The notes beneath the pieces were generated by a model. The model was not told where the DNA came from and did not search any database. It was given only the letters and a program-made list of their open reading frames with translations. From assembly GCA_900539625.1 (NCBI GenBank), contig UQCW01000004.1:50065-114064 (forward strand): a stretch of DNA of 64,000 nucleotides, given 5' to 3'. How positions within the stretch are numbered: position 1 is the stretch's first letter; each line of letters begins with the position of its first letter. Origin of the DNA: an uncultured Prevotella sp. (GTDB taxonomy: Bacteria; Bacteroidota; Bacteroidia; Bacteroidales; Bacteroidaceae). Positions 53,025 to 61,878 of this stretch are shown here, piece by piece. A program made the position numbers and the translations under genes.

Positions 53025-54998
53025 ATGATAGACAGAGAAACCATAGAACGCATCATGAGCGCCGCCGACATCGTCGATGTCGTGAAAGAATTTGTCACCC
53101 TCCGCAAGGCAGGCGTCAACTATAAAGGCCTTTGCCCGTTCCACAACGAAAAGACCCCCAGCTTCGTGGTTTCCCCGTCGAAGCAGCTCTGCAAATGCTT
53201 CTCATGCGGCAAAGGCGGAAACGTGGTCCATTTCGTGATGGAACACGAGCAGATGAACTATCCCGAAGCCCTTCGCTGGCTTGCCAAGAAATACGGTATA
53301 GAAATCCAGGAAAAAGAACTGACGAATGAAGAGCGTGCCGCGCAGTCGGTGAGAGAAAGCATGTTCGTCCTAAACGAGTGGGCCAACAAATATTTCGAAG
53401 AAACGCTCCACAACCATGTCGACGGCGTTGCCATCGGCATGGCCTATTTCCGGCAGCGCGGACTGCGCGACGACATCATTCGCAAATTCCATCTCGGCTA
53501 TTCCCTTCCCGTGCGCGACGCCCTCGCCAAGGCCGCCCTCGCCAAGGGCTTCAGCGAAGAAATGCTGGAGAAAACCGGACTATGCTACCGCACCGACGAG
53601 GGGCGCCTGCTCGACCGCTACCACGCCCGCGTCATCTTCCCCGTGCAAACCGTTTCGGGCATGACCGTTGCCTTCGGTGGACGCACCCTCTCGGCCGACA
53701 AGAAAGTGGCGAAATACGTCAATTCCCCCGAGTCGGAAATCTATAGCAAAAGCCACGAGCTCTATGGCCTCTACCTCGCCAAGCACGCCATCGTCAAGCA
53801 AAACCGCTGCTACCTCGTTGAGGGCTATATGGACGTCATCGCCATGCACCAGAGCGGCATAGAAAACGTTGTCGCCTCCAGCGGTACCTCCCTCACGGAG
53901 GGGCAGATACGCCTGATCCACCGCTTCACCGACAATATCACCGTGCTCTACGATGGCGACTCCGCCGGCATCCATGCCAGCCTGCGTGGCATCGACATGC
54001 TGCTTGCAGAAGGACTGAACGTCAAAGTCCTCCTGTTGCCCGATGGCGACGACCCCGACAGCTTCGCCCGTAAGCACTCGGCCGCCGACTTTCAAAACTA
54101 CGTCGAAACCCGCCAGGTCGATTTCATCCGCTTCAAAACCCACCTGCTGCTCAACGATGCCGCCGACGACCCCGTCAAGCGGGCCTCCCTTGTGCAAAAC
54201 GTTGTCAACAGCATCGCCGTCATCCCCGACGGCATCGTCCGTCAGATGTACGTCAGTGAATGCGCCCGCCTGCTCTCCGCCCCAGAGCAGCTCGTCGTTT
54301 CCGAAATCGCCAAAATCAGGCGTGGCGCAGCAGCATCCCCCCGCCCCGGTGCCGACAGACCGACGCCCCGTGCCGACGCCCCTGCCGCCGCCACAGCCAC
54401 AGGGGAAGAAAACGCCCCCGCCGCCGAAACCATAATCCCCGGCGCCTCCCCAATCGTCAAAGAAGAAGAAATGCTCATCGCCGCCGTCCTTCGCTACGGC
54501 GAGCGCCCACTCACAGCCGCTGGCGACCCCCTCCCCAGCGAAGCGCCCGCCAGCGTAGCCCGCTACGTCAGCAACAGCCTCGCTGCCGACGCCATCACGT
54601 TTCGCTCCCCCCTCTTCCGCCAGGTGCTCCAGGAAGCAGCCGCCCTCACCCTGCCGCCTGGCGAAACCGCCCTCAGCCATTTCCTTGCCCATCCCAACCC
54701 CGAAGTCAGCAGCCTCGCAGCGCGGCTGGGCACCGACAAATACGTCCTCTGCCAGAGCCAGCGCCAAGGATTCGTCAAAGACGAAGACCGCCTCGGCGAA
54801 CTCGTTCCGCGCCTGGTCCACGATTTCAAAAACACCTTCATCAAGCGCCAAATGAAAACCATCCTCCTCGAGCTCTCCAAGCCCGAAAACCAGACCGACG
54901 CCGCCAAGTGTCGCTCGCTCATGGAGCGCTACAAGGAAATGTGTGAAATCGAAAAACAATTCGCCCAAGTTCTGGGCGACCGTGTGCTCAACACCTAA
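53025..54998 (+). CDS. dnaG: DNA primase
   Basis: The 657-residue replication primase has an N-terminal CHC2 zinc finger (LCPFHNEKTPSFVVSPSKQL, then CFSCGKGG), a catalytic core with TOPRIM motifs YLVEGYMDVIAMHQSGIENV and VLYDGDSAG, and a helicase-binding C-terminal region. A Pro/Ala-rich linker (~430-480) precedes the C-terminal part. The strong preference for C in the third codon position leaves the opposite strand open for 880 codons, a shadow and not a gene. Confidence 0.95.
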   Translation: MIDRETIERIMSAADIVDVVKEFVTLRKAGVNYKGLCPFHNEKTPSFVVSPSKQLCKCFSCGKGGNVVHFVMEHEQMNYPEALRWLAKKYGIEIQEKELTNEERAAQSVRESMFVLNEWANKYFEETLHNHVDGVAIGMAYFRQRGLRDDIIRKFHLGYSLPVRDALAKAALAKGFSEEMLEKTGLCYRTDEGRLLDRYHARVIFPVQTVSGMTVAFGGRTLSADKKVAKYVNSPESEIYSKSHELYGLYLAKHAIVKQNRCYLVEGYMDVIAMHQSGIENVVASSGTSLTEGQIRLIHRFTDNITVLYDGDSAGIHASLRGIDMLLAEGLNVKVLLLPDGDDPDSFARKHSAADFQNYVETRQVDFIRFKTHLLLNDAADDPVKRASLVQNVVNSIAVIPDGIVRQMYVSECARLLSAPEQLVVSEIAKIRRGAAASPRPGADRPTPRADAPAAATATGEENAPAAETIIPGASPIVKEEEMLIAAVLRYGERPLTAAGDPLPSEAPASVARYVSNSLAADAITFRSPLFRQVLQEAAALTLPPGETALSHFLAHPNPEVSSLAARLGTDKYVLCQSQRQGFVKDEDRLGELVPRLVHDFKNTFIKRQMKTILLELSKPENQTDAAKCRSLMERYKEMCEIEKQFAQVLGDRVLNT

Positions 54999-55115
54999 TA
55001 CGCCTCCCCCTCCCTTCCTCCCCTCCGATGAGAAAACAGGGGGAGACGGGGGGAGACGCACAGCTGCAAACCCCCACCTTTCCCCCTCTCCACCAAACAA
55101 TCCCTCCGCGAAAAC

Positions 55116-56057
55116 ATGACAAACCCCTCCATTCCCCTCCGCCTGCTCGTCCTCAGCCTCCTCCTCTCCGTCCTCCCCGTCCTTCGCGCGCAGACCGACC
55201 CCTACACGGCCTACATCGAGCGCTACAAATCCCTCGCCGTGCAGCAGATGTACAAATATGGCATCCCCGCCAGCATCACCCTCTCCCAGGGCCTCCTCGA
55301 GAGCGGCGCCGGGAAGAGCCTCCTTGCCGCCAAAGCCAACAACCATTTCGGCATCAAGGCAGGCCCCTCGTGGACCGGCCCCGTCATGCTGAAAGACGAC
55401 GACGCCGTTGGAGAGAAATTCCGAGTCTATCCAAACGTTCTTGCCTCCTATGAAGACCATTCCCTCTTCCTCTCCCAGGGCCGCCGCTATGCCTCCCTCT
55501 TCGCCCTCGAGCGCGACGACTACAAAGGCTGGGCCCACGGACTCAAATCTGCAGGCTACGCCACCAACCCCCGATACGCCCATCTGCTCATCGGCCTCAT
55601 AGAGCGCTACGGCCTCCATCGCTACGACCATTTTTCGCGCCATGCCGCCTCCGCCCTCGTGACGAACGAGTCGTCTGCCGCCCCCTCCGCCCTCGTGTCC
55701 ACCTCCGCCGCCGAGCGCCGTGTTTACCGTTGCAACAAGCGTTTCTATGTCGTGGCCCTTCCCGGCGACACCTACGCCTCCATTGGCAAATGGGCCGGCA
55801 AATCCGAGCGCCGTCTGCGCCGTTACAACGAAGTGCCGCGCCGCGCCGCGCTCTCTCCTGGCGACGTCGTCTTTCTGGAAAAGAAAAGGAAAAAAGCCGC
55901 CCGTGTGTTGAAACACACGTACCACACCGTACGTCCCGGCGATTCCCTCCACGCCATTTCGCAGCGCTACGGCATGCGCGTTGAAACGATCTACAAGAAC
56001 AACGGCATACCTCTCGGCGGCCCCATTGCCGTGGGACAGAAACTCAGAATACGATAA
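55116..56057 (+). CDS. Exported glucosaminidase with LysM domain
   Basis: The 313-residue protein has a signal peptide (to ~VLRAQ), a mannosyl-glycoprotein endo-beta-N-acetylglucosaminidase-type domain (~27-170: YGIPASITLSQGLLESGAG with the catalytic Glu, NNHFGIKAG, FRVYPNVLASYEDHSLFL), an Ala/Ser-rich linker, a degenerate LysM-like segment (~208-255) and a C-terminal LysM (YHTVRPGDSLHAISQRYGMR). It should hydrolyse peptidoglycan glycan strands in the periplasm. Codon use is markedly C-ending. Confidence 0.9.
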   Translation: MTNPSIPLRLLVLSLLLSVLPVLRAQTDPYTAYIERYKSLAVQQMYKYGIPASITLSQGLLESGAGKSLLAAKANNHFGIKAGPSWTGPVMLKDDDAVGEKFRVYPNVLASYEDHSLFLSQGRRYASLFALERDDYKGWAHGLKSAGYATNPRYAHLLIGLIERYGLHRYDHFSRHAASALVTNESSAAPSALVSTSAAERRVYRCNKRFYVVALPGDTYASIGKWAGKSERRLRRYNEVPRRAALSPGDVVFLEKKRKKAARVLKHTYHTVRPGDSLHAISQRYGMRVETIYKNNGIPLGGPIAVGQKLRIR

Positions 56058-56329
56058 GGTATGAGAGAAACGAACACACGCGCACACCTTCTGATAGACA
56101 GAGGGGAGGGGCATCGTTGGCTTTCGTTCGTCATCGGGGGGCTGGGGCGGATAAAAAATCTGCCTGTGTCCGCCGCCAGACAACATCTTCCCGCGAGGCA
56201 TAAAAAGAAATGCGACAAACATTTTGTTGCTCTCTCGGGTTGGACGCTTACAGGAACGCGCTCAGACAGATAGATATGTTCGGTGAAGAATCGGCCTCTA
56301 AGGAGGTATTATAGAATAGCGTATTAGAT

Positions 56330-56365
56330 CTATTGCTGTCCGGTAAAACTTTTTTAAGCAAAATA
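56330..56365. repeat. Possible solo IS end, shared with 9910-9946
   Basis: TTGC...CCGGTAAAACTTTTTTAAGC...GCAA is nearly identical to a sequence at 9916-9941. It marks the approximate left side of the mobile region. Confidence 0.5.
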
Positions 56366-56368
56366 AAT

Positions 56369-56405
56369 TAGGGCTGTCACTTCTCACGAAGTATCAGCCC
56401 TTTTG
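56369..56405. terminator. Terminator-like hairpin at the left side of the mobile region
   Basis: AGGGCTG and CAGCCCT arms with an inner ACTTC/GAAGT stem, then TTTT. Confidence 0.75.
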
Positions 56406-57438
56406 GTTATCTTTGTTTTGCTAGAAGTTATGAGAAAGGTCTAAGATATTGAAAATGAGCATGCATTATCCGCTCATTATGGTAATAGGTTACGATTTAG
56501 TTAGTTATCTACTGCATCATCCTTCTGCACGTTGCGTAACCTTCAAAGAACTCTTCAAGTGCAAAAGTACAAATAAAACGGGAGATTAAGACAAAATCTC
56601 CCTGATTTTTTCACCTTATTTTTGCGGGCTTTTCCGTAAAAGCGGTTTTGTCCGTCGGTACACCATCGCCCAAAAGGATTTTGGACGACCGTATGCCGAC
56701 TACCGCATAAGCGGAGAAAAGGGCTTTGCGTCACGCCTGAACGAGCGATTATCGTTTCAGACTTATGACGCGAGGCCCATTTCTTTTTGCGCTTATGCCA
56801 AGGAGGTGCTTTTACGGATTTTCAGAGGACTTTTTCTTTTTTGCTGTTCCTTTGAGCCGTAAGCGGAAAGCCGTGCATGACCGCTTGCCCATGAATGGCA
56901 CAAGCCGTCACCCACAGCAGGCAAACCGGGAAGAATGATTTTATCCGCCCGATCTGACAAGTCTGGCCGAACATATAAAATCATACTTCCTTGCATGTGG
57001 TTTGCCCGGTTTCACGCTTCCGGCGATATTCCTTTTCCTTTGAGGCTTCTTCTTTTTACGGATTTCTCTTTTGAAGTTTTTCCTGTCTAATCTGCCTCCA
57101 CTTCCGTTTACCTCCATTTTCGCGCCTTTCAGTGGGCCGCATCAGGCAGTCATTTCCGTTCTGGGCGCAAAGGTAACTCCGGGATTGGACGGGAAAGCAA
57201 GGTCAAGCCTCCTGTTTCCGGCAAAAATCTCCAGCCCTGCGGGTAGTATTTTGGCCGAAAAACCTTGCATTCCCTAATCCCTACCTTTTCAAGCACCCGA
57301 AACGAAAACGACCGATGCGACAGAAAGACGCATAAAAAAAATGTCGGATAAACGAGAGGCAGATAAGATAGTTTGAAACTCAACTCCCTCAGCTCTTGAA
57401 TCCGCATTAAAAACAAAAAAATCAAAAACAGCGAAAAT
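56406..57438. other. Gene-free leader region of the conjugative element
   Basis: About 1 kb without a convincing ORF; base composition changes from the C-rich chromosomal genes. It contains a strong inverted repeat (56929-56990) and, near 57180-57260, a non-coding stretch of the kind I associate with leaders of Bacteroides conjugative transposons. Short ORFs on both strands here lack codon bias or family similarity. Confidence 0.5.
56929..56990. repeat. Inverted repeat in the mobile-element leader
   Basis: GGAAGAATGATTTTAT (56929-56944) and ATAAAATCATACTTCC (56975-56990) match in 15 of 16 positions around a 30-nt centre. It could be a regulator site, an RNA hairpin or part of a transfer origin; nothing in the sequence decides. 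Confidence 0.55.
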
Positions 57439-57654
57439 ATGACGGCAACGGCAAATTTCAGACAAATGGCGCAGTACATAGGGCTTGCGATATGCGGCTT
57501 GATGGTGCGCACCGCCTTCGGGATGTTCGGCATCCTTTGGGACATCATCATGGAGATTGTAAACGGAGTGTTCCGAGTGGCGATAGGCGTAATCGTGGCT
57601 ATCCTTTCCACTATCGCCTTCTTCGGATTTATTCTTTGGTTATTTACCCTTTAA
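57439..57654 (+). CDS. Small conserved membrane protein of conjugative transposons
   Basis: The 71-residue protein is almost entirely hydrophobic after residue 10, with two transmembrane helices (~12-34 and ~45-68). It opens a run of tightly packed small genes typical of CTnDOT-like elements. Function unknown. Confidence 0.65.
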   Translation: MTATANFRQMAQYIGLAICGLMVRTAFGMFGILWDIIMEIVNGVFRVAIGVIVAILSTIAFFGFILWLFTL

Positions 57655-57665
57655 CCCCTACCGAC

Positions 57666-57887
57666 ATGGCAAAGAGAAGCAGCAAGACAGTAGAACAGCA
57701 GTGCAGATATTACGAGGTGGGCAACATCTTCGTGTATATGGTGGAAACGTACATCAACGGCAACATATCCGTGTTCCGTGAACTCTACCGAGAACTGAAC
57801 AAGGACGCACGAAAGGACTTCATGGACTTCCTTTTGAGCGAGGTTGAGCCGACCTATTGGAGAGGAATACTGAAACAGACAATCTAA
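57666..57887 (+). CDS. Small conserved protein of conjugative transposons
   Basis: The 73-residue soluble protein (MAKRSSKTVEQQ..., ending WRGILKQTI) starts 11 bp after the previous gene. It is mostly helical and mixed-charge, with no known domain. Confidence 0.65.
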   Translation: MAKRSSKTVEQQCRYYEVGNIFVYMVETYINGNISVFRELYRELNKDARKDFMDFLLSEVEPTYWRGILKQTI

Positions 57888-57899
57888 AATGACAGCGAT

Positions 57900-58157
57900 A
57901 TGAACAAGACAACGGAAAAGATACCTACATGGAGCTTGTGTTACCTTACGGGCGGTGACCGGGCGGGGCTGACGGAGGAAGAAGTCCGCTTGATAGACAA
58001 ATGGACAAGCGATTGGCAGGTGCAAATCGTTTCGCCCCTCACGGACATGGACGGCAACGCACAGCCGTACTTCTCATACTATCCACTTTTCGGACTACCT
58101 GCCGAAGTGGAGGACTGCGACATACTTTATCTGAATGACAACCCAGCTAAAATTTGA
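57900..58157 (+). CDS. Conserved hypothetical protein of conjugative transposons
   Basis: The 85-residue acidic protein has WSLCYLTGGDRAGLTEEEV at the front and YPLFGLPAEVEDCDILYL near the end, a pattern familiar from Bacteroides mobile elements but unassigned. It begins 12 bp after the previous gene and ends just upstream of the PcfK-like start. Confidence 0.65.
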   Translation: MNKTTEKIPTWSLCYLTGGDRAGLTEEEVRLIDKWTSDWQVQIVSPLTDMDGNAQPYFSYYPLFGLPAEVEDCDILYLNDNPAKI

Positions 58158-58161
58158 CGAT

Positions 58162-58590
58162 ATGAAAGGAACAGACCATTTCAAGAGAACGATACAGATG
58201 TATTTGGAGCAACGTGCAGCGGAAGATGCGCTCTTTGCCAAGAAATACCGTAACCCTGCCAAAAACATAGACGATTGCGTGACCTACATTCTGAACTATG
58301 TGCAGAAAAGCGGTTGCAATGGCTTCACGGATGGGGAGATATACGGACAAGCCGTACACTACTATGACGAGAACGAGATAGAGGTGGGCAAGCCTATCCA
58401 GTGTCAGATAGCCGTGAACCATGTGGTGGAACTCACCGCAGAGGAAAAGGCTGAAGCACGGCAGAACGCTATCCGACAATATCAAGACGGACTGATGCGC
58501 GAAATGCAGAACCGCCACAAGCCGAGAACCGCCACCAAAGCGACCACCCAAGAAGTACAACAACCCTCATTATTTGATTTAGGCTTATGA
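58162..58590 (+). CDS. PcfK-like protein
   Basis: The 142-residue protein starts MKGTDHFKRTIQMYLEQRA, the common N-terminus of PcfK-like proteins in Bacteroides conjugative elements, and contains IYGQAVHYYDENEIEVGKP. The short C-terminal tail, QPSLFDLGL, could be a clamp-binding type motif. It overlaps the PcfJ gene by ATGA, so the two are translationally coupled. Its function in conjugation or element maintenance is not established. Confidence 0.8.
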   Translation: MKGTDHFKRTIQMYLEQRAAEDALFAKKYRNPAKNIDDCVTYILNYVQKSGCNGFTDGEIYGQAVHYYDENEIEVGKPIQCQIAVNHVVELTAEEKAEARQNAIRQYQDGLMREMQNRHKPRTATKATTQEVQQPSLFDLGL

Positions 58591-59867
58591 AACCGAGAAC
58601 ACAGATACAGCAGGAAGTCGCACATCTGAGCAAGCGACTACCGAGATTGACCGCCACGCAAAAGGCATACGCTTTCCGCCATTGCTTCAAGCATTACGCA
58701 ATCAAGAGAGCGGACGGCACGAACATCTGCACTGAGTGCGGACATTCGTGGAAGAGCGACCACGACCTTGCGGACACCCCTTGCGGATGTACCTGCCCCC
58801 ATTGCGGTATGCAGTTGGAAGCATTGCGCACCCGAAAGAGCGTTCTCAGCGAGAACGAATACTTCTTCATCATCACCAGCAAGCAGTACCAAGTGATACG
58901 CTTCTTCTTCGTGAAGTACCGATACAAGGCAGGGCAAGCAGCCGAGTAGTCCATTTATGAAGTGGTACAGAGGTGGATTTCACCCGATGGAAAGACAACG
59001 ACCGTTGCCCGACTGCGTGGTATGTCAATGTTGTATTACGACCAATGGTCTGAATACAGCGACATGAAGGTGCGCAAGAACAACAGGCTTCACGCATACG
59101 ATATAGCACCTATGTGTACCTATCCCAGACAGCGTTTCATCCCCGAACTGAAACGCAACGGCTTCAACGGGGACTACCACAACACACTGCCGTATGACCT
59201 TTTCACGGCTATCCTTTCCGACAGCCGAGCAGAAACACTCTTGAAAGCAGGGCAATACGCCATGTTGCGCCACTATATCCGCAGTTCCTTTGACATGGGA
59301 CGGTATTGGGCATCCGTCAAGATTTGCATCCGCAACGGTTACACCATTTCGGACGGCTCCGTATGGTGCGACACCATGGACCTCCTGCGTCATTTCGGCA
59401 AGGACACGAACAGCCCGAAGTACGTCTGCCCTGCCGACCTCAAAGCGGAACACGACAAGTTGGTGGCAAAGCGTAACCTGCAAAGGGAGCGTGAACGGAC
59501 GGAACAGCAACGGCGAAAGACGATTGAGGACGAGAAGAACTATCTGAAAGACAAAGGAATGTTCTTCGGGTTGATGTTCTCCGACAACCTTATTCTTATC
59601 AAAGTTATTGAGAGCGTGGAGGAAATGGAAGCAGAGGGAAAAGCCATGCACCATTGCGTGGGTGGCTACCATAGAAGAAAAGACTCCCTTATCCTCTCCG
59701 CCACCATTGACGGAAAGCGGATTGAGACGATAGAGGTTTCACTGACAACGCTGAAAGTGGTACAGAGCAGAGGGGTATGCAATTCCAACACCGAGTACCA
59801 CGACCGCATCATCCGACTTGTGGAAGACAATGCCGGACTGATACAACAGCGGATGAACGCAGCATAA
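58587..59867 (+). pseudogene. PcfJ-like gene interrupted by an in-frame TAG
   Basis: A 426-codon frame encodes a PcfJ-domain protein, with a TAG at 58947-58949 (codon 121). The first part contains a zinc-ribbon-like CTECGHSW...CTCPHCG; the rest carries RWISPDGKTTTVARL, MCTYPRQRFIPELKRNGFNG and the PcfJ region MHHCVGGYHRRKDSLI. Both halves are in the same frame with no other stop, so a single base change probably created the TAG. Either the gene is broken or both halves are made separately (GTG at 58962), or the TAG is read through. Confidence 0.8.
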
Positions 59868-59891
59868 TATCAACCTATAATACAAAATGAT

Positions 59892-60149
59892 ATGGAAGTA
59901 AGATTTGAAAGCATGGTATGCTTGTGGGACGATAAAATCCCCACGATGTTCCTTGAATTTATGAACCTCCTCACTCTTTGTCAGAGTGAGGGGCAGTTAA
60001 GGGCGGGCGTCAAGGACTTCGCCAAGAAGCACGAACTTGACAAGTTCTTTCATTACGGCTTCGGCTCACACCATTTCTACCTGCACCAACGCTACACAAG
60101 CGACCCCGAAATGGTGATGCAGAACAGAGTGCTGTCAGTACATTTCTAA
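59892..60149 (+). CDS. Conserved hypothetical protein of conjugative transposons
   Basis: The 85-residue soluble protein (MEVRFESMVCLWDDK...) is 24 bp after PcfJ and is aromatic- and His-rich near its end (FFHYGFGSHHFYLHQRY). No known domain. Confidence 0.6.
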   Translation: MEVRFESMVCLWDDKIPTMFLEFMNLLTLCQSEGQLRAGVKDFAKKHELDKFFHYGFGSHHFYLHQRYTSDPEMVMQNRVLSVHF

Positions 60150-60167
60150 CCATCAAAAGCAACGATT

Positions 60168-60398
60168 ATGGCAACACGAATGACCATCAACGGAGTAAGC
60201 ACCTGCACAGAGGCAGGTACGGAGAAGTACGAGAAGTTCCAAACGGGTATCGGCAGGCGCAGGCGGACACTTGTGTAGTACGACTACCGCCACACGGACG
60301 GAGAATTGTTCTCTTGTGTCAAACCCACGTTGGACGAGTGCCGAGCCGCACGGGACAAATGGCTGACGGCAAAGGAAGGAAAGGAGGACAAGCGATGA
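60168..60398 (+). pseudogene. DUF3873-like gene interrupted by an in-frame TAG
   Basis: A 76-codon frame reads MATRMTINGVSTCTEAGTEK...FQTGIGRRRRTLV, then TAG (60276-60278, codon 37), then YDYRHTDGELFSCVKPTLDE, matching the layout of DUF3873 proteins of Bacteroides mobile elements. Its final TGA overlaps the next ATG (ATGA, 60395-60398), showing that the downstream half is the authentic frame. By memory of the family the TAG position is usually Gln (CAG). Confidence 0.7.
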
Positions 60399-60643
60399 AC
60401 GAATCAGGCTACCAAACGCTGATAGTCAAGTTCAGCAAGCCCATCACGGAATTGGACGGAATCTTTGACGATGCCGAAGCGTGGGGAGTTGAAACCCTTA
60501 AAGGATGGGTAGAGGACTATGAGAGCAGTCGGTTTACCGCCATTGACAGCCATACGGCAGTCATAACGAACGAGTACAATATGGAGTGTGTGAAAACATG
60601 GTTGGAAAGGAACACCCCCATAGCCGAGAAAACAGCATTTTGA
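60395..60643 (+). CDS. Conserved hypothetical protein of conjugative transposons
   Basis: The 82-residue protein (MNESGYQTLIVKFSKPITEL...) overlaps the DUF3873-like gene by ATGA, indicating coupling. The pattern of short beta strands and one helix suggests a small alpha/beta fold. Function unknown. Confidence 0.65.
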   Translation: MNESGYQTLIVKFSKPITELDGIFDDAEAWGVETLKGWVEDYESSRFTAIDSHTAVITNEYNMECVKTWLERNTPIAEKTAF

Positions 60644-60696
60644 ACATTGTGGCGGTGTCCGCACCGCCACAACATAACACATAAAATACAACGAAT

Positions 60697-61005
60697 ATGA
60701 TAGCAAAGACAATTTTGGAGCAGATAGGTGGCAGACGCTTTGCCGCCATGACGGGAAGCAAAGACTTCATAGACATGGGCAACGGCTTACGCATGAGCCT
60801 TGCGAGGAACAAGACCAGTGCCAACCGCCTTGACATCATCTATGATGCAGGGGCAGACCTCTACAATATGCGTTTCTACCGCAAGACGTTCAACAAAAAG
60901 ACATTCGAGTGTAAGACGAAGGATATTGAAACGCACGAGGGGATATATTGCGATATGCTGGAGGAAATGTTCACGATGGTAACGGGACTTTACATCCGTT
61001 TTTAA
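60697..61005 (+). CDS. Conserved hypothetical protein of conjugative transposons
   Basis: The 102-residue protein (MIAKTILEQIGGRRFAAMTG...) ends the run of conserved small genes. It is basic and contains the segment TSANRLDIIYDAGADLYNMR. A terminator follows directly. Confidence 0.65.
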   Translation: MIAKTILEQIGGRRFAAMTGSKDFIDMGNGLRMSLARNKTSANRLDIIYDAGADLYNMRFYRKTFNKKTFECKTKDIETHEGIYCDMLEEMFTMVTGLYIRF

Positions 61006-61013
61006 GGGAGGTG

Positions 61014-61040
61014 GGCGGCTAAAGCCGCCTACTTTCTTTC
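61014..61040 (+). terminator. Terminator of the small-gene run
   Basis: GGCGGCT/AGCCGCC stem with a 2-nt loop, then TACTTTCTTTC. Confidence 0.7.
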
Positions 61041-61117
61041 ATGAGCATGATGGCGGACAAAGAAAGTAGCAAAGAAACCTTTGTTCCAATCTTCGATAAA
61101 ATTCTTATTTGAATATG

Positions 61118-61157
61118 CAAAATTAGCCGGAAAAGGCTAATTTTGCATTGTTATTTT
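61118..61157 (+). terminator. Second hairpin just upstream of the AT-rich cargo gene
   Basis: TGCAAAATTAGCC pairs with GGCTAATTTTGCA around 6 nt, followed by TTGTTATTTTTTT. It isolates the next gene from upstream transcription; the trailing TATTTTTTTG could itself act as a -7 element. Confidence 0.75.
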
Positions 61158-61170
61158 TTTGTATATCAAT

Positions 61171-61797
61171 ATGAATATAGAAGATTTACAACTAATTGTA
61201 GAAACAATATATCAGCACAATCCATCTGCATATAAACGAGGAGGAGATGTTGAGTTGCTGAATTTTCATATAAAAGCGATGCAACATCTGAAAGAGGTCA
61301 ATAAAATACATTATAAAGAATATAATTTGACTGATTTAGAAGCATTAAGTATCGTCATCCTTGAAGGCTTTGGTTGTTCTCGGTTCATACAAGAACCTCT
61401 GTATAATAGGCGTAAATTGAATGCCTTAACAGAAGTTTTAATCCAAAACTTAGATAGTGCATTAAGAAAAGCTCCTAAAAATACTCACCCTGTGTTATAT
61501 GCCAATGATGGTTTTATGCGTGGTAATAATAGGATTGGAGATATTTTTACCGTAAATGGCTTTTTTACGACATCAATAGATGATTTTGATAATGCTCATT
61601 CTATAAAATGGATAATTGAGCCTTTACTGGAAGGTCAAACAAAAGCTCATGAAATATATAAAATATATAATCATGGAGAGGATTGTCCGTATCCTGAATA
61701 TCAAGTGGAATTAGAAAGAGGAACAAAATTTGAGATAACTGACATAAAGAAAGGCAAAGAATATAATGTAGTTCATATAAAAGAACTGCCATCTTAA
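61171..61797 (+). CDS. Putative ADP-ribosyltransferase-fold protein (cargo gene)
   Basis: The 208-residue protein has no signal peptide. Its C-terminal half follows the layout of ADP-ribosyltransferase exoenzymes: a helix NLDSALRKAP, then a strand VLYAND (108-113), GDIFTVNGFFTTS (130-135 as the STS-like motif), and EYQVELERGTKFEITDI (Q-x-E at 178-180). The Arg usually found in the first strand (YRG) is Ala-Asn here, so activity is uncertain. Codons are strongly A/T-ending, unlike the flanking element genes, and hairpins flank both sides, pointing to a separately acquired cassette. If active it could be a toxin or a phage-defence effector; no antitoxin gene is visible. Confidence 0.5.
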   Translation: MNIEDLQLIVETIYQHNPSAYKRGGDVELLNFHIKAMQHLKEVNKIHYKEYNLTDLEALSIVILEGFGCSRFIQEPLYNRRKLNALTEVLIQNLDSALRKAPKNTHPVLYANDGFMRGNNRIGDIFTVNGFFTTSIDDFDNAHSIKWIIEPLLEGQTKAHEIYKIYNHGEDCPYPEYQVELERGTKFEITDIKKGKEYNVVHIKELPS

Positions 61798-61821
61798 ACT
61801 ATCTGATAGCAGCAATATATT

Positions 61822-61859
61822 AGAAAATCCGATGAAGTTGCGGCTTCATCGGATTTTCT
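61822..61859. terminator. Terminator between the cargo gene and the lysozyme gene
   Basis: A perfect 16-bp stem AGAAAATCCGATGAAG / CTTCATCGGATTTTCT with a 6-nt loop, A/T tracts on both sides. Confidence 0.85.
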
Positions 61860-61878
61860 TTCGTCAGACAGTTATTGT

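Noticed and set aside
53580..56222. 880-codon minus-strand ORF covering dnaG and the glucosaminidase gene
   Set aside because: It is the complement of genes with C-ending codons, which removes stops from that antisense frame. Its translation is Gly/Glu/Val-rich with no motif, while the plus strand encodes clear primase and glucosaminidase domains.
56793..56996. 67-codon minus-strand ORF in the conjugative-element leader
   Set aside because: No similarity that I recognise and it overlaps the inverted repeat; treated as non-coding.
61159..61170. TTG start four codons upstream for the cargo gene
   Set aside because: The ATG at 61171 is a stronger start and the TTG lies within the preceding T run.
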